The notes below the pieces were generated by a model that had not been told where the DNA came from, did no database searches, and was given only the letters and a program-made list of their open reading frames with translations. The position numbers and the translations under genes were made by a program. From JAWKZG01 sp041396125 (GTDB lineage: Bacteria > Pseudomonadota > Gammaproteobacteria > Competibacterales > Competibacteraceae): a stretch of 64,000 nt of DNA. Below, piece after piece: positions 47,383-55,387 of this stretch (position 1 is its first letter; every line of letters starts with the position of its first letter). Where the stretch lies: NCBI GenBank assembly GCA_041396125.1, contig JAWKZG010000016.1, positions 69,817 through 133,816 of the forward strand, read 5' to 3'.

Positions 47383-48102
47383 ATGCAAGACGTTAAATAT
47401 TCAACCGAAATTCCAGCGGGCGGGCACTGGTCGCTGCGCCTGCGGCGGGGCATGCTGCTGCGCCTGACTGATCTGCAGGGCGGCGCCAATGTGGGCATGC
47501 TGTTCTATAACCCGGAAAACCTGCTGGAGCGTTATAACGCGCCCGATACATTGAAGTGTCAGCACACCTTCAAACTGACGCGCGGCAACTGTCTGTATTC
47601 CGATATGGGGCGGATTTTCGCCTCGATTGTGGATGACAGTCTGGGCTGGCACGAAACCGTCTGCGGCAATTCGCATGCGGCGCATGTGGCCGAGCGCTGG
47701 GGCCGGCGGGATTACCAGCAGGATCGCAATAACTGGCATCAGAACGGCTATGACGCGTTTCTGGTGGAACTGAGCAAATACGGCCTGGGCCGGGCCGATA
47801 TGGCGGCCAATATCAACTGGTTCAGCAAAGTCGCGGTGGATGCCGCGGGCCAGCTGACACTGGTCGAAGGGCACAGTCCGGCGGGCAGTCAGGTCACGCT
47901 GCGCTTTGAGATGGACACGCTGGTGCTGCTGCACAATTGTCCGCATCCGCTCAATACCGCAGCGGACTATCCCCGCACGCCGGTGCGGCTGGAATTCGGA
48001 CTGGCCGAGCCGGTCAGCGAGGATGATTACTGCAAGAATCTGCGCCCGGAAAACCAGCGCGGTTTCCGCAATAACGCCCTGTATTACCTGGGTTGTGAGT
48101 GA
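47383..48102 (+). CDS. DUF1989 protein, UAAP1-type (carboxyguanidine deiminase subunit)
   Basis: This 239-residue DUF1989 protein is of the 'urea carboxylase-associated protein 1' type. It has GMLLRLTDLQGGANVGMLFYNP, CGNSHAAHVAERWG and the cysteine motif LLHNCPHPLN. With the next gene it matches the pair characterised as carboxyguanidine deiminase (CgdAB), which removes ammonia from carboxyguanidine to give allophanate. Context (riboswitch, importer, carboxylase) supports that assignment over the older generic 'urea degradation' label. Confidence 0.82.
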   Translation: MQDVKYSTEIPAGGHWSLRLRRGMLLRLTDLQGGANVGMLFYNPENLLERYNAPDTLKCQHTFKLTRGNCLYSDMGRIFASIVDDSLGWHETVCGNSHAAHVAERWGRRDYQQDRNNWHQNGYDAFLVELSKYGLGRADMAANINWFSKVAVDAAGQLTLVEGHSPAGSQVTLRFEMDTLVLLHNCPHPLNTAADYPRTPVRLEFGLAEPVSEDDYCKNLRPENQRGFRNNALYYLGCE

Positions 48103-48112
48103 GGAATCGAGT

Positions 48113-48763
48113 ATGACGACAGCACACTTAAGCACCAGTTCGCGCCAACCCGAACAAGCCAGTCTGCGCCAGGTGATCGGGGCCGGTGATTATTATCTCG
48201 GCAAGGTTCTGGCCGGACAGACTCTGCGGATTCTCGATCTGCAGGGCAATCAGGCTGCCGATACCCTGTTCTACAGCGCGGCCAATCCGGCCGAACGCTA
48301 CAGTGCCATGGATACGCTGCGCGAACAGGGCAATATCTACCTGACCACCGGCAGTCTGCTGCGCTCCAATGAAAACAACATCATGCTGGAAATCGTCGCC
48401 GATACCTGCGGTCGGCACGATACGCTGGGCGGTGCCTGCGCGAGCGAAAGCAACACCGTGCGCTACGATCTGGAAAAACGCTGCATGCACGCCTGTCGTG
48501 ACAGCTGGATGCTGGCGCTGGCCGAGCACCCGGAATACGGCATCAGCAAACGCGATATCAGCCATAACATCAATTTCTTCATGAATGTCCCGGTCACCGA
48601 AGACGGCGGACTGAGCTTCGAGGACGGCATTTCTGCGCCCGGCAAATACGTCGAGCTGACTGCGCGGATGGATGTGCTGGTACTGATCTCCAATTGTCCG
48701 CAGCTGAATAATCCCTGTAACGGCTACAACCCGACCCCGATAGAGCTCCTGCTCTGGGATTAA
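48113..48763 (+). CDS. DUF1989 protein, UAAP2-type (carboxyguanidine deiminase subunit)
   Basis: This 216-residue DUF1989 protein has the paired pattern ILDLQGNQAADTLFYSA, GGACASESNTVRYDLEKRCMHACRDSWML and NCPQLNNPCNGYNPTPIELLLW. It starts at ATG 48113 after GAGGAATC. With the preceding gene it probably forms the heteromeric carboxyguanidine deiminase. Both are about 35% alike by eye in the shared motifs, consistent with a paralogous pair. Confidence 0.82.
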   Translation: MTTAHLSTSSRQPEQASLRQVIGAGDYYLGKVLAGQTLRILDLQGNQAADTLFYSAANPAERYSAMDTLREQGNIYLTTGSLLRSNENNIMLEIVADTCGRHDTLGGACASESNTVRYDLEKRCMHACRDSWMLALAEHPEYGISKRDISHNINFFMNVPVTEDGGLSFEDGISAPGKYVELTARMDVLVLISNCPQLNNPCNGYNPTPIELLLWD

Positions 48764-48867
48764 TACGTCCGGGGCGGTATCCGCAAAATCATCTACACCG
48801 CAGTGGACGACCACTGCGGTATCCGGCAGCAGCAGGGACGACCCGCATCCGTGTAAAGGTTTAATTG

Positions 48868-51800
48868 ATGTTTGACAAGGTTCTGATTGCTAACCGCGGC
48901 GCTATCGCCACCCGTATTATCCGCAGTCTGCAACGCCTGGGCATCGGCTCGGTGGCCGTTTACGCCGAGTGCGATGCCGACAGCTTGCATGTGCGACACG
49001 CCGATGAGGCTTTTTCGCTCGGTGCGGGTGGCGCGGCCGAAACTTATCTGGACAGCGATAAACTGCTGCAGATTGCTGCTCAATGCGGTGCTGCAGCGAT
49101 CCATCCCGGTTATGGTTTTCTGAGCGAAAATGCCGACTTTGTACGACGCTGCGAAGCGGCCGGACTCGTTTTTATCGGTCCGACGGCCGAGCAGATGGAA
49201 ACGTTTGGCCTCAAGCATCAGGCGCGGGAGCTGGCGCTGCAGGCCGGGGTGCCGCTGCTGCCTGGTTCCGAGCTGCTGCACGATCTTGCCAGCGCCCGGC
49301 TGGAAGCGCATCGCATCGGTTATCCGGTGATGCTGAAAAGTACCGCTGGCGGCGGCGGTATCGGTATGCAGCTGTGTCATAACGAGCAGGATCTGAACAA
49401 CGCATTTGAAACCGTCAAGCGCCTTGGTGCCAACCATTTTGCGGATGATGGCGTGTTTCTGGAAAAATTCATCGCCACGGCCCGGCATATCGAAGTGCAG
49501 GTGTTCGGCGATGGTCGGGGGAATGCTTTGGTGCTCGGCGAACGCGATTGTTCCAGCCAGCGGCGCAATCAAAAAGTGGTCGAGGAGTGTCCGGCACCGA
49601 ATCTGGCCGCCAGTGTGCGGGCCGACTTGCAGGCCACCGCCGAGCAACTGCTGGCGCGCGTCAATTACCGCAATGCCGGCACTGTCGAGTTCATCTACGA
49701 CAGCGCCACCGCCGCATTCTACTTTCTGGAGGTCAACACCCGTTTGCAGGTGGAGCATGGGGTGACCGAAGAGGTGTTCGGGGTCGATCTGGTCGAATGG
49801 ATGCTGCGCCAGGCGGCTGGTGAAGAACTGGCACTGGCTGACAAACGTAAGGCCTTGCAGCCGCGTGGTCATGCCATTCAGGTGCGAGTGTATGCAGAAG
49901 ACCCGTACCGTAATTTTCAGCCCAGTGCCGGGCTGTTGACCGAAGTGAAATTCCCGGCGGGGGAGGGCGTGCGGATTGATCACTGGATCGAGGCAGGCAT
50001 CGAGGTACCGGCTTTTTTCGATCCGCTGCTGGCCAAGATCATTGTGCATGCTGACACGCGCACGGCCGCGCTGGCGAAACTGCAGCAGACGCTGGCTGAT
50101 ACCCGGTTGTACGGCGGTGAGAGCAATCTCGCTTATCTGCAGGCGCTGAGCCATGATGCAGTGCTGGCACGGGGCGAGGTCAGCACCCGTTATCTGAACG
50201 ATTTCAGTTTTCAACCAAGCCGTATTGATGTGCTGCAGGGCGGCACTCAGACCACTATTCAGGATTTTCCCGGTCGCAGCGGCTACTGGGATGTCGGCGT
50301 GCCGCCGTCCGGTGCGTTTGACAGTTATTCCTTCCGGCTGGCGAATCGTCTGCTGGGTAACGATGATGACGCGGCCGGGCTGGAGATCACGCTGCAGGGT
50401 CCGCTGCTGCAGTTTAGTTGTGCGACACAAATCGTCATCGGCGGCGCGGCCATTGAAGCGACGCTGGACGGCGAAGCGGTCGAATGCTGGCAGGTAATTA
50501 CGGTTGCCGCCGGTCAGCAGCTCAGTCTGGGGCGTATTCGTGAGCAGGGCGCGCGCGCCTATCTGGCGGTGCGTGGCGGTTTGCAGTGTCCCGTCTATCT
50601 GGGCTCACGCGCCACCTTTACGCTGGGTCAGTTCGGCGGTCATAACGGTCGTGCCCTGCGCGCGGGCGATGTGCTCCGGCTCGCTGCGCCGGAAAGGGTC
50701 TCTGCAGCCACAGTCACAAGCAGCTTACCCGCCGCGCTGCGCCCGCAGATTAACCGGCACTGGCAACTGCGCGTAATTTACGGGCCGCACGGGGCAGCGG
50801 ATTTTTTTACCGACGACGATATTGCCACGTTTTTCAGTACGGACTGGGAGGTGCATTACAATTCCAGTCGCACCGGCATCCGTCTGCTCGGGCCGAAACC
50901 GGCCTGGGCGCGTAAAGATGGTGCTGAAGCCGGGTTGCATCCCTCCAATATTCACGATAACGCCTACGCTTTCGGCAGCGTCGATTTTACTGGTGATATG
51001 CCGGTGATTCTGGGACCGGACGGGCCGTCGCTGGGTGGTTTTGTCTGTCCGGCCACGGTGATTCAGGCGGATTTATGGCGATTGGGTCAGTTGCGCGCAG
51101 GCGATACCGTGCGCTTTGTGACGGTTTCGATTGACACGGCGGTCGCGCTGGAAGCAGCCCAGCAGCAACAGATTACCAGCCTGCGTGCAGCAGAGCCGGA
51201 CTGGCAGCCGATAGCGCCGCAAACACCAATTCTGCGGCGGCTGGAGGCGAGTCTGTTCGGTGATGAGATTGTGTATCGCGCCGCCGGCGATCACTTCCTG
51301 CTGGTGGAGTATGGCGAGCAGGTGCTGGATATCCGCCTGCGTTTTCGGGTGCATGCGCTGATGCAGTGGTTGCAGCAGAATCCGCTGCCGGGGCTGCGCG
51401 AATTGACGCCGGGCATTCGCTCGCTGCAACTGCATTTCGATAGCCAGCAGCTAAGTCACGCGGCGCTGCTGGCGCATCTGCAGCGTGCCGAGCAGGCGCT
51501 GGCAGAACGGCTCGATACGCTAACCGTGCCTTCCCGAATTGTGCATTTACCACTGTCCTGGGATGATCCGGCCTGTCAGCTGGCCATCGAAAAATACACC
51601 CAGTCGGTACGCGAGAATGCACCCTGGTGTCCGAGCAATCTGGAATTTATCCGCCGTATTAACGGACTGGAGCAGATCGAGGATGTCAAAAAAATCGTCT
51701 TCGAGGCGTCTTATCTGGTGATGGGGCTGGGCGATGTGTATCTCGGTGCGCCGGTTGCAACGCCGATTGATCCGCGCCACCGTTTGGTCACAACCAAATA

Positions 51801-52479
51801 CAATCCGGCGCGTACCTGGACGGCTGAAAACTCGGTGGGTATCGGCGGTTCCTACCTCTGTGTGTACGGTATGGAAGGGCCGGGCGGTTACCAGTTTGTG
51901 GGGCGCACGCTGCAGATGTGGAACCGTTACCGGCAGACGCGGGAATTCGAGCGTCCCTGGCTGCTGCGCTTTTTCGACCAGATCCGCTTTTATCCGGTAA
52001 GCAGCGAGCAATTGCAGCAGATTCGGCGTGATTTCCCGCAAGGTCGTTATCCGCTGCAAATCGAGCAAAGCCAGTTCAGCCTGGCTGACTATGAGGATTT
52101 TCTGGCCCGGCAGCAAACCGATATCGAACAGTTTAAAAGCCGTCGTAATGCGGCGTTTCAGGCAGAACTGGCGCACTGGCACGCAAGCGGGCAGTTCAAC
52201 TTCGAGAGCGCCGAACAGACCAGCAACACGACCGAACCGGACTGGCCCGCCGACAGCATCGAAGTGGACAGTCCGGTTGCGGGTAGCGTCTGGCAGACTG
52301 CGGTCAGTATTGGCGATCAGGTCAATGCCGGCGATACGCTGCTGGTGCTGGAATCCATGAAAATGGAAATTGCACTGCCCTCGCCCTGTGCCGGTGTGGT
52401 CAGCCATCTGCTGCTCAGCGCCGGTCATCGCGTTAATGCGGGTCAGCCTATGGTGGTATTGCAGCCGACCGCAGCATAG
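48868..52479 (+). CDS. Biotin-dependent guanidine/urea carboxylase
   Basis: This enzyme of about 1,203 residues uses ATP and bicarbonate to carboxylate urea or guanidine through carboxybiotin. Domain order: biotin carboxylase (about 1-450; FDKVLIANRGAIATRI, STAGGGGIGMQL, EFIYDSAT, EVNTRLQVEH); the KipA/AHS2-type carboxyltransferase half (TTIQDFPGRSGYWDVGVPPSG); the KipI/AHS1-type half (FLLVEYGEQVLDIRLRF and GLGDVYLGAPVATPIDPRHR, ENSVGIGGSYLCVYGMEGPGG); and a C-terminal biotinyl domain (LESMKMEIAL, biotin lysine about 1165). The start is the ATG at 48868. The guanidine-I riboswitch and DUF1989 pair argue for guanidine as substrate. No allophanate hydrolase gene follows. Confidence 0.92.
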   Translation: MFDKVLIANRGAIATRIIRSLQRLGIGSVAVYAECDADSLHVRHADEAFSLGAGGAAETYLDSDKLLQIAAQCGAAAIHPGYGFLSENADFVRRCEAAGLVFIGPTAEQMETFGLKHQARELALQAGVPLLPGSELLHDLASARLEAHRIGYPVMLKSTAGGGGIGMQLCHNEQDLNNAFETVKRLGANHFADDGVFLEKFIATARHIEVQVFGDGRGNALVLGERDCSSQRRNQKVVEECPAPNLAASVRADLQATAEQLLARVNYRNAGTVEFIYDSATAAFYFLEVNTRLQVEHGVTEEVFGVDLVEWMLRQAAGEELALADKRKALQPRGHAIQVRVYAEDPYRNFQPSAGLLTEVKFPAGEGVRIDHWIEAGIEVPAFFDPLLAKIIVHADTRTAALAKLQQTLADTRLYGGESNLAYLQALSHDAVLARGEVSTRYLNDFSFQPSRIDVLQGGTQTTIQDFPGRSGYWDVGVPPSGAFDSYSFRLANRLLGNDDDAAGLEITLQGPLLQFSCATQIVIGGAAIEATLDGEAVECWQVITVAAGQQLSLGRIREQGARAYLAVRGGLQCPVYLGSRATFTLGQFGGHNGRALRAGDVLRLAAPERVSAATVTSSLPAALRPQINRHWQLRVIYGPHGAADFFTDDDIATFFSTDWEVHYNSSRTGIRLLGPKPAWARKDGAEAGLHPSNIHDNAYAFGSVDFTGDMPVILGPDGPSLGGFVCPATVIQADLWRLGQLRAGDTVRFVTVSIDTAVALEAAQQQQITSLRAAEPDWQPIAPQTPILRRLEASLFGDEIVYRAAGDHFLLVEYGEQVLDIRLRFRVHALMQWLQQNPLPGLRELTPGIRSLQLHFDSQQLSHAALLAHLQRAEQALAERLDTLTVPSRIVHLPLSWDDPACQLAIEKYTQSVRENAPWCPSNLEFIRRINGLEQIEDVKKIVFEASYLVMGLGDVYLGAPVATPIDPRHRLVTTKYNPARTWTAENSVGIGGSYLCVYGMEGPGGYQFVGRTLQMWNRYRQTREFERPWLLRFFDQIRFYPVSSEQLQQIRRDFPQGRYPLQIEQSQFSLADYEDFLARQQTDIEQFKSRRNAAFQAELAHWHASGQFNFESAEQTSNTTEPDWPADSIEVDSPVAGSVWQTAVSIGDQVNAGDTLLVLESMKMEIALPSPCAGVVSHLLLSAGHRVNAGQPMVVLQPTAA

Positions 52480-52536
52480 CTGAAAACAGGATGTTATTGT
52501 GGCGTTACTAATGCCTCACAGATTAAGGAAAACCGT

Positions 52537-53586
52537 ATGAACCAGAGCAAGACCCAAAACCGCCAGCTGACCCTGGCTTCCCGTCCCCAGGGCATGCCTA
52601 CCGCTGCTAATTTTGCCCTGCAAAACAGCGCCGTACCGGATATAGGCCCAGGCCAGATACTGCTGCGCACCGTTTATCTCAGCCTCGATCCCTATATGCG
52701 CGGTCGCATGAATGACACTAAATCCTATGCCGAACCGGTCGCTGTCGGCGGCGTTATGGTGGGGGGCACGGTCAATCGGGTAGAGCGTTCCAATCATCCC
52801 GATTATCAGGCCGGCGACTGGGTGCTGGGCTATGTCGGCTGGCAGGACTATGGCGTATCGGACGGTAGTGGACTGATCAAGCTCGATCCTGCGACAGCGC
52901 CGGTATCCTACGCCCTTGGCGTTCTGGGTATGCCCGGCTTCACCGCTTATATGGGCCTGCTGGATATCGGTCAGCCCAAAGCCGGCGAGACTCTGGTGGT
53001 GGCGGCCGCTACTGGCCCGGTCGGTGCAACCGTCGCTCAGATCGGCAAGCTCAAGGGTTGCCGGGTGGTCGCCGTGGCCGGCAGTGAAGAAAAATGCCGT
53101 TATGCGCTGGACCAGCTGGGGGTTGATGCCTGTCTGAATCATAAAGATGACGACTTTGCCGAGCAACTGGCCAAAGCCTGTCCCCAGGGTATCGATATCT
53201 ATTATGAAAACGTCGGTGGCAAGGTGCTGGACGCCGTTCTGCCACTGCTTAACAGCAGCGCCCGCATCCCGGTGTGCGGCCTTATCTCCCAGTACAACGC
53301 CACCAGCCTGCCGGACGGACCGGACAGACTGAACCAGCTGATGGCCACGATTCTGGTCAAACGTCTGACCGTGAAAGGCTTTATTATTTTCGACGACTAC
53401 AGCCACCGCTACAACGAGTTCGCCCACGATATGAGCCAGTGGCTGGCCGAGGGCAAGATCCAGTATCGCGAGCAGATCGTTGATGGCCTGGAAAATGCGC
53501 CCGAAGCGTTTATCGGTCTGCTGCAAGGCAAAAACTTCGGCAAGCTGGTAATCCGCGTCGGTGCCGACGAGCTGCCAGCCGCCTGA
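52537..53586 (+). CDS. NADP-dependent MDR-family oxidoreductase (CurA/YncB-like)
   Basis: The 349-residue zinc-independent medium-chain dehydrogenase/reductase has LASRPQGMPTAANF, LSLDPYMRGRMND, the nucleotide-binding AAATGPVGATVAQIGKLKG and IDIYYENVGGKVLDAVLPLL. Relatives reduce curcumin, leukotriene or 2-alkenal-type enone substrates with NADPH; the substrate here is unknown. It follows the carboxylase by 57 bp on the same strand and could be its last co-transcribed gene. Confidence 0.87.
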   Translation: MNQSKTQNRQLTLASRPQGMPTAANFALQNSAVPDIGPGQILLRTVYLSLDPYMRGRMNDTKSYAEPVAVGGVMVGGTVNRVERSNHPDYQAGDWVLGYVGWQDYGVSDGSGLIKLDPATAPVSYALGVLGMPGFTAYMGLLDIGQPKAGETLVVAAATGPVGATVAQIGKLKGCRVVAVAGSEEKCRYALDQLGVDACLNHKDDDFAEQLAKACPQGIDIYYENVGGKVLDAVLPLLNSSARIPVCGLISQYNATSLPDGPDRLNQLMATILVKRLTVKGFIIFDDYSHRYNEFAHDMSQWLAEGKIQYREQIVDGLENAPEAFIGLLQGKNFGKLVIRVGADELPAA

Positions 53587-53821
53587 TCTGGACGGATTAC
53601 CCGGGCAGCGGGCTGGCGGTGAAGAGGAATTGCCAGTTCCTGTCGCGGGCTGGCCGTTTGCAGAAACCGGTTTTTGCCCGCCCGGGTGATCCCCTGTTGG
53701 GATAACAGGTCGCCTGTGTTGCGCTGGGTGTCGATTTCAGAATGTCCAACTGACGCTTGCTCAGGCAAGGTGATGCACGCTTTAATAGCCTATTCACCTA
53801 TCTGCTGATACCGGTTTTATC
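53587..53821. other. Intergenic region before the sarcosine oxidase operon
   Basis: This 235-bp spacer contains no gene. ACCCGGGC (53599-53606) and GCCCGGGT (53680-53687) form a perfect 8-bp dyad around a 73-base interior that holds two GCGGGCTGGC copies (53609 and 53645). This could be the terminator-like end of the upstream operon or a leader structure. No riboswitch class was recognised. Confidence 0.4.
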
Positions 53822-55075
53822 ATGCGTTATTCGATTTTTAATGTTGCCCGGCAGGCACTGCGCGGGCATCAGGACTGGACGCCCGCCTGGCGCGATCTCA
53901 CGCCCCGGCAAAGCTACGATGTGATTATTATCGGTGCTGGCGGTCACGGTCTGGCTACCGCTTATTATCTGGCCAAACTGCACGGTATCCGCAATATCGC
54001 GGTGTTGGAGAAAGGCTGGCTGGGCGGCGGCAATACTGGCCGCAATACCACTATCGTGCGCTCCAATTATCTGCTCGAAACCAATGCTCATTTTTATGAG
54101 CATGCACTGAAGCTGTGGGAAGGGCTGAGCCAGGATCTGAACTACAACGTCATGTTCTCACAGCGCGGGGTGCTGAATCTGGCCCATTCCAAAGCGCAGA
54201 TGGACGCCTACGCCCGCCGTGGCAATGCCATGCGACTGAATGGCATCGATGCCGAACTGCTGGACCGCGATGAAGTGCGCCGTTTCGTGCCGGAGCTGGA
54301 TTTTTCCGACAATGCCCGCTTTCCGGTGTTCGGCGGACTGCTGCAGCCACGCGGCGGCACCGCTCGGCATGATGCCGTAGCCTGGGGGCTGGCGCGCGGG
54401 GCCGATCAGCTCGGGGTGGATATTATCCAGAACTGCGAAGTGACCGGTTTCCGGCTGAATGGTGATCAGGTCGAAGGGGTCGAAACCACACGCGGCTTTA
54501 TCGCCAGTCAGAAAATCGGGCTGGCAGTGGCCGGGCATACCTCGCAGGTCGCAGCGCTGGCCGGGCTGAGACTGCCTATCGAAAGCCATCTGCTGCAGGC
54601 TTTTGTCACGGAACCCTTAAAACCCCTGGTGGATACGGTGGTCACCTTCGGTGCCGATCATTTTTATATCAGCCAGTCGGATAAAGGCGGTCTGGTGTTT
54701 GGCGGCGATCTGGATGGTTACAATTCCTACGCCCAGCGCGGTAATCTGCCGCTGGTCGAGCATGTCGCCAGTGCCGGTATCAGCATGCTGCCGTGTATCA
54801 GTCGCACCCGCCTGGTGCGACACTGGGGTGGGGTGATGGATATGAGCATGGACGGCAGCCCGATCATCGGCCTGTCACCGATCCGCGGGCTGTATCTCAA
54901 TTGCGGCTGGTGCTACGGCGGCTTCAAGGCCACGCCGGGTTCCGGTTGGGTCTTCGCCCATACCATTGCCCATGATGCACCGCACGCGTTGAATGCCGGT
55001 TTCAGCCTGGAACGTTTCGAGCGCGGCGCACTGATCGACGAACGCGGCGCGGGTCCGGTGCCGGGCCATCACTGA
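53822..55075 (+). CDS. soxB: Sarcosine oxidase subunit beta
   Basis: This is the flavoprotein subunit of heterotetrameric sarcosine oxidase, which oxidises sarcosine to glycine and (with folate) methylene-tetrahydrofolate plus peroxide. The 417-residue product has the family start (MRYSIFNVARQALRGHQDW), the FAD dinucleotide fold IIIGAGGHGLATAYYL, and GGTARHDAVAWGLARGA, where His183 matches the covalent FMN site. It also has MDMSMDGSPIIG and WCYGGFKATPGSG. It is the first gene of soxBDAG. Confidence 0.95.
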   Translation: MRYSIFNVARQALRGHQDWTPAWRDLTPRQSYDVIIIGAGGHGLATAYYLAKLHGIRNIAVLEKGWLGGGNTGRNTTIVRSNYLLETNAHFYEHALKLWEGLSQDLNYNVMFSQRGVLNLAHSKAQMDAYARRGNAMRLNGIDAELLDRDEVRRFVPELDFSDNARFPVFGGLLQPRGGTARHDAVAWGLARGADQLGVDIIQNCEVTGFRLNGDQVEGVETTRGFIASQKIGLAVAGHTSQVAALAGLRLPIESHLLQAFVTEPLKPLVDTVVTFGADHFYISQSDKGGLVFGGDLDGYNSYAQRGNLPLVEHVASAGISMLPCISRTRLVRHWGGVMDMSMDGSPIIGLSPIRGLYLNCGWCYGGFKATPGSGWVFAHTIAHDAPHALNAGFSLERFERGALIDERGAGPVPGHH

Positions 55076-55090
55076 GGAAGCGCAAGTCTT

Positions 55091-55387
55091 ATGTTTATCA
55101 TTCATTGTCCCCATTGCGGCGCTTGCGATGCCGGCGAATTCAGCTACGGCGGTGATGCCAGCCGCACGTCACCCGCACTGGATGCAGCGCAAGAGGTCTG
55201 GTTCGAGTATGTTTATCTGCGCAGCAATCCGCGTGGTGAACATGAGGAATTCTGGCAGCATGTGCACGGTTGCCGGCAATGGCTGCGGGTGCGACGCAAT
55301 ACCCTGACTCACACCATCAGCGCGAGCGGCCCGGCCAGTCAGGCACTGCCGATCGATGCGGATGAAGAAATGGGAGAGCGTGCATGA
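55091..55387 (+). CDS. soxD: Sarcosine oxidase subunit delta
   Basis: The 98-residue small subunit starts MFIIHCPHCGACDAGEFSYGG (zinc-ligand cysteines) with WFEYVYLRSNPRG and RRNTLTHTI, as in SoxD. It binds zinc and lies between the beta and alpha genes, overlapping soxA by 4 bases. Confidence 0.93.
   Translation: MFIIHCPHCGACDAGEFSYGGDASRTSPALDAAQEVWFEYVYLRSNPRGEHEEFWQHVHGCRQWLRVRRNTLTHTISASGPASQALPIDADEEMGERA

Noticed and set aside
48793..50430. A 545-residue reading frame opposite the carboxylase gene
   Set aside because: It is antisense to a well-supported carboxylase, has no recognisable domain, and its length follows from GC-rich codon bias on the other strand.
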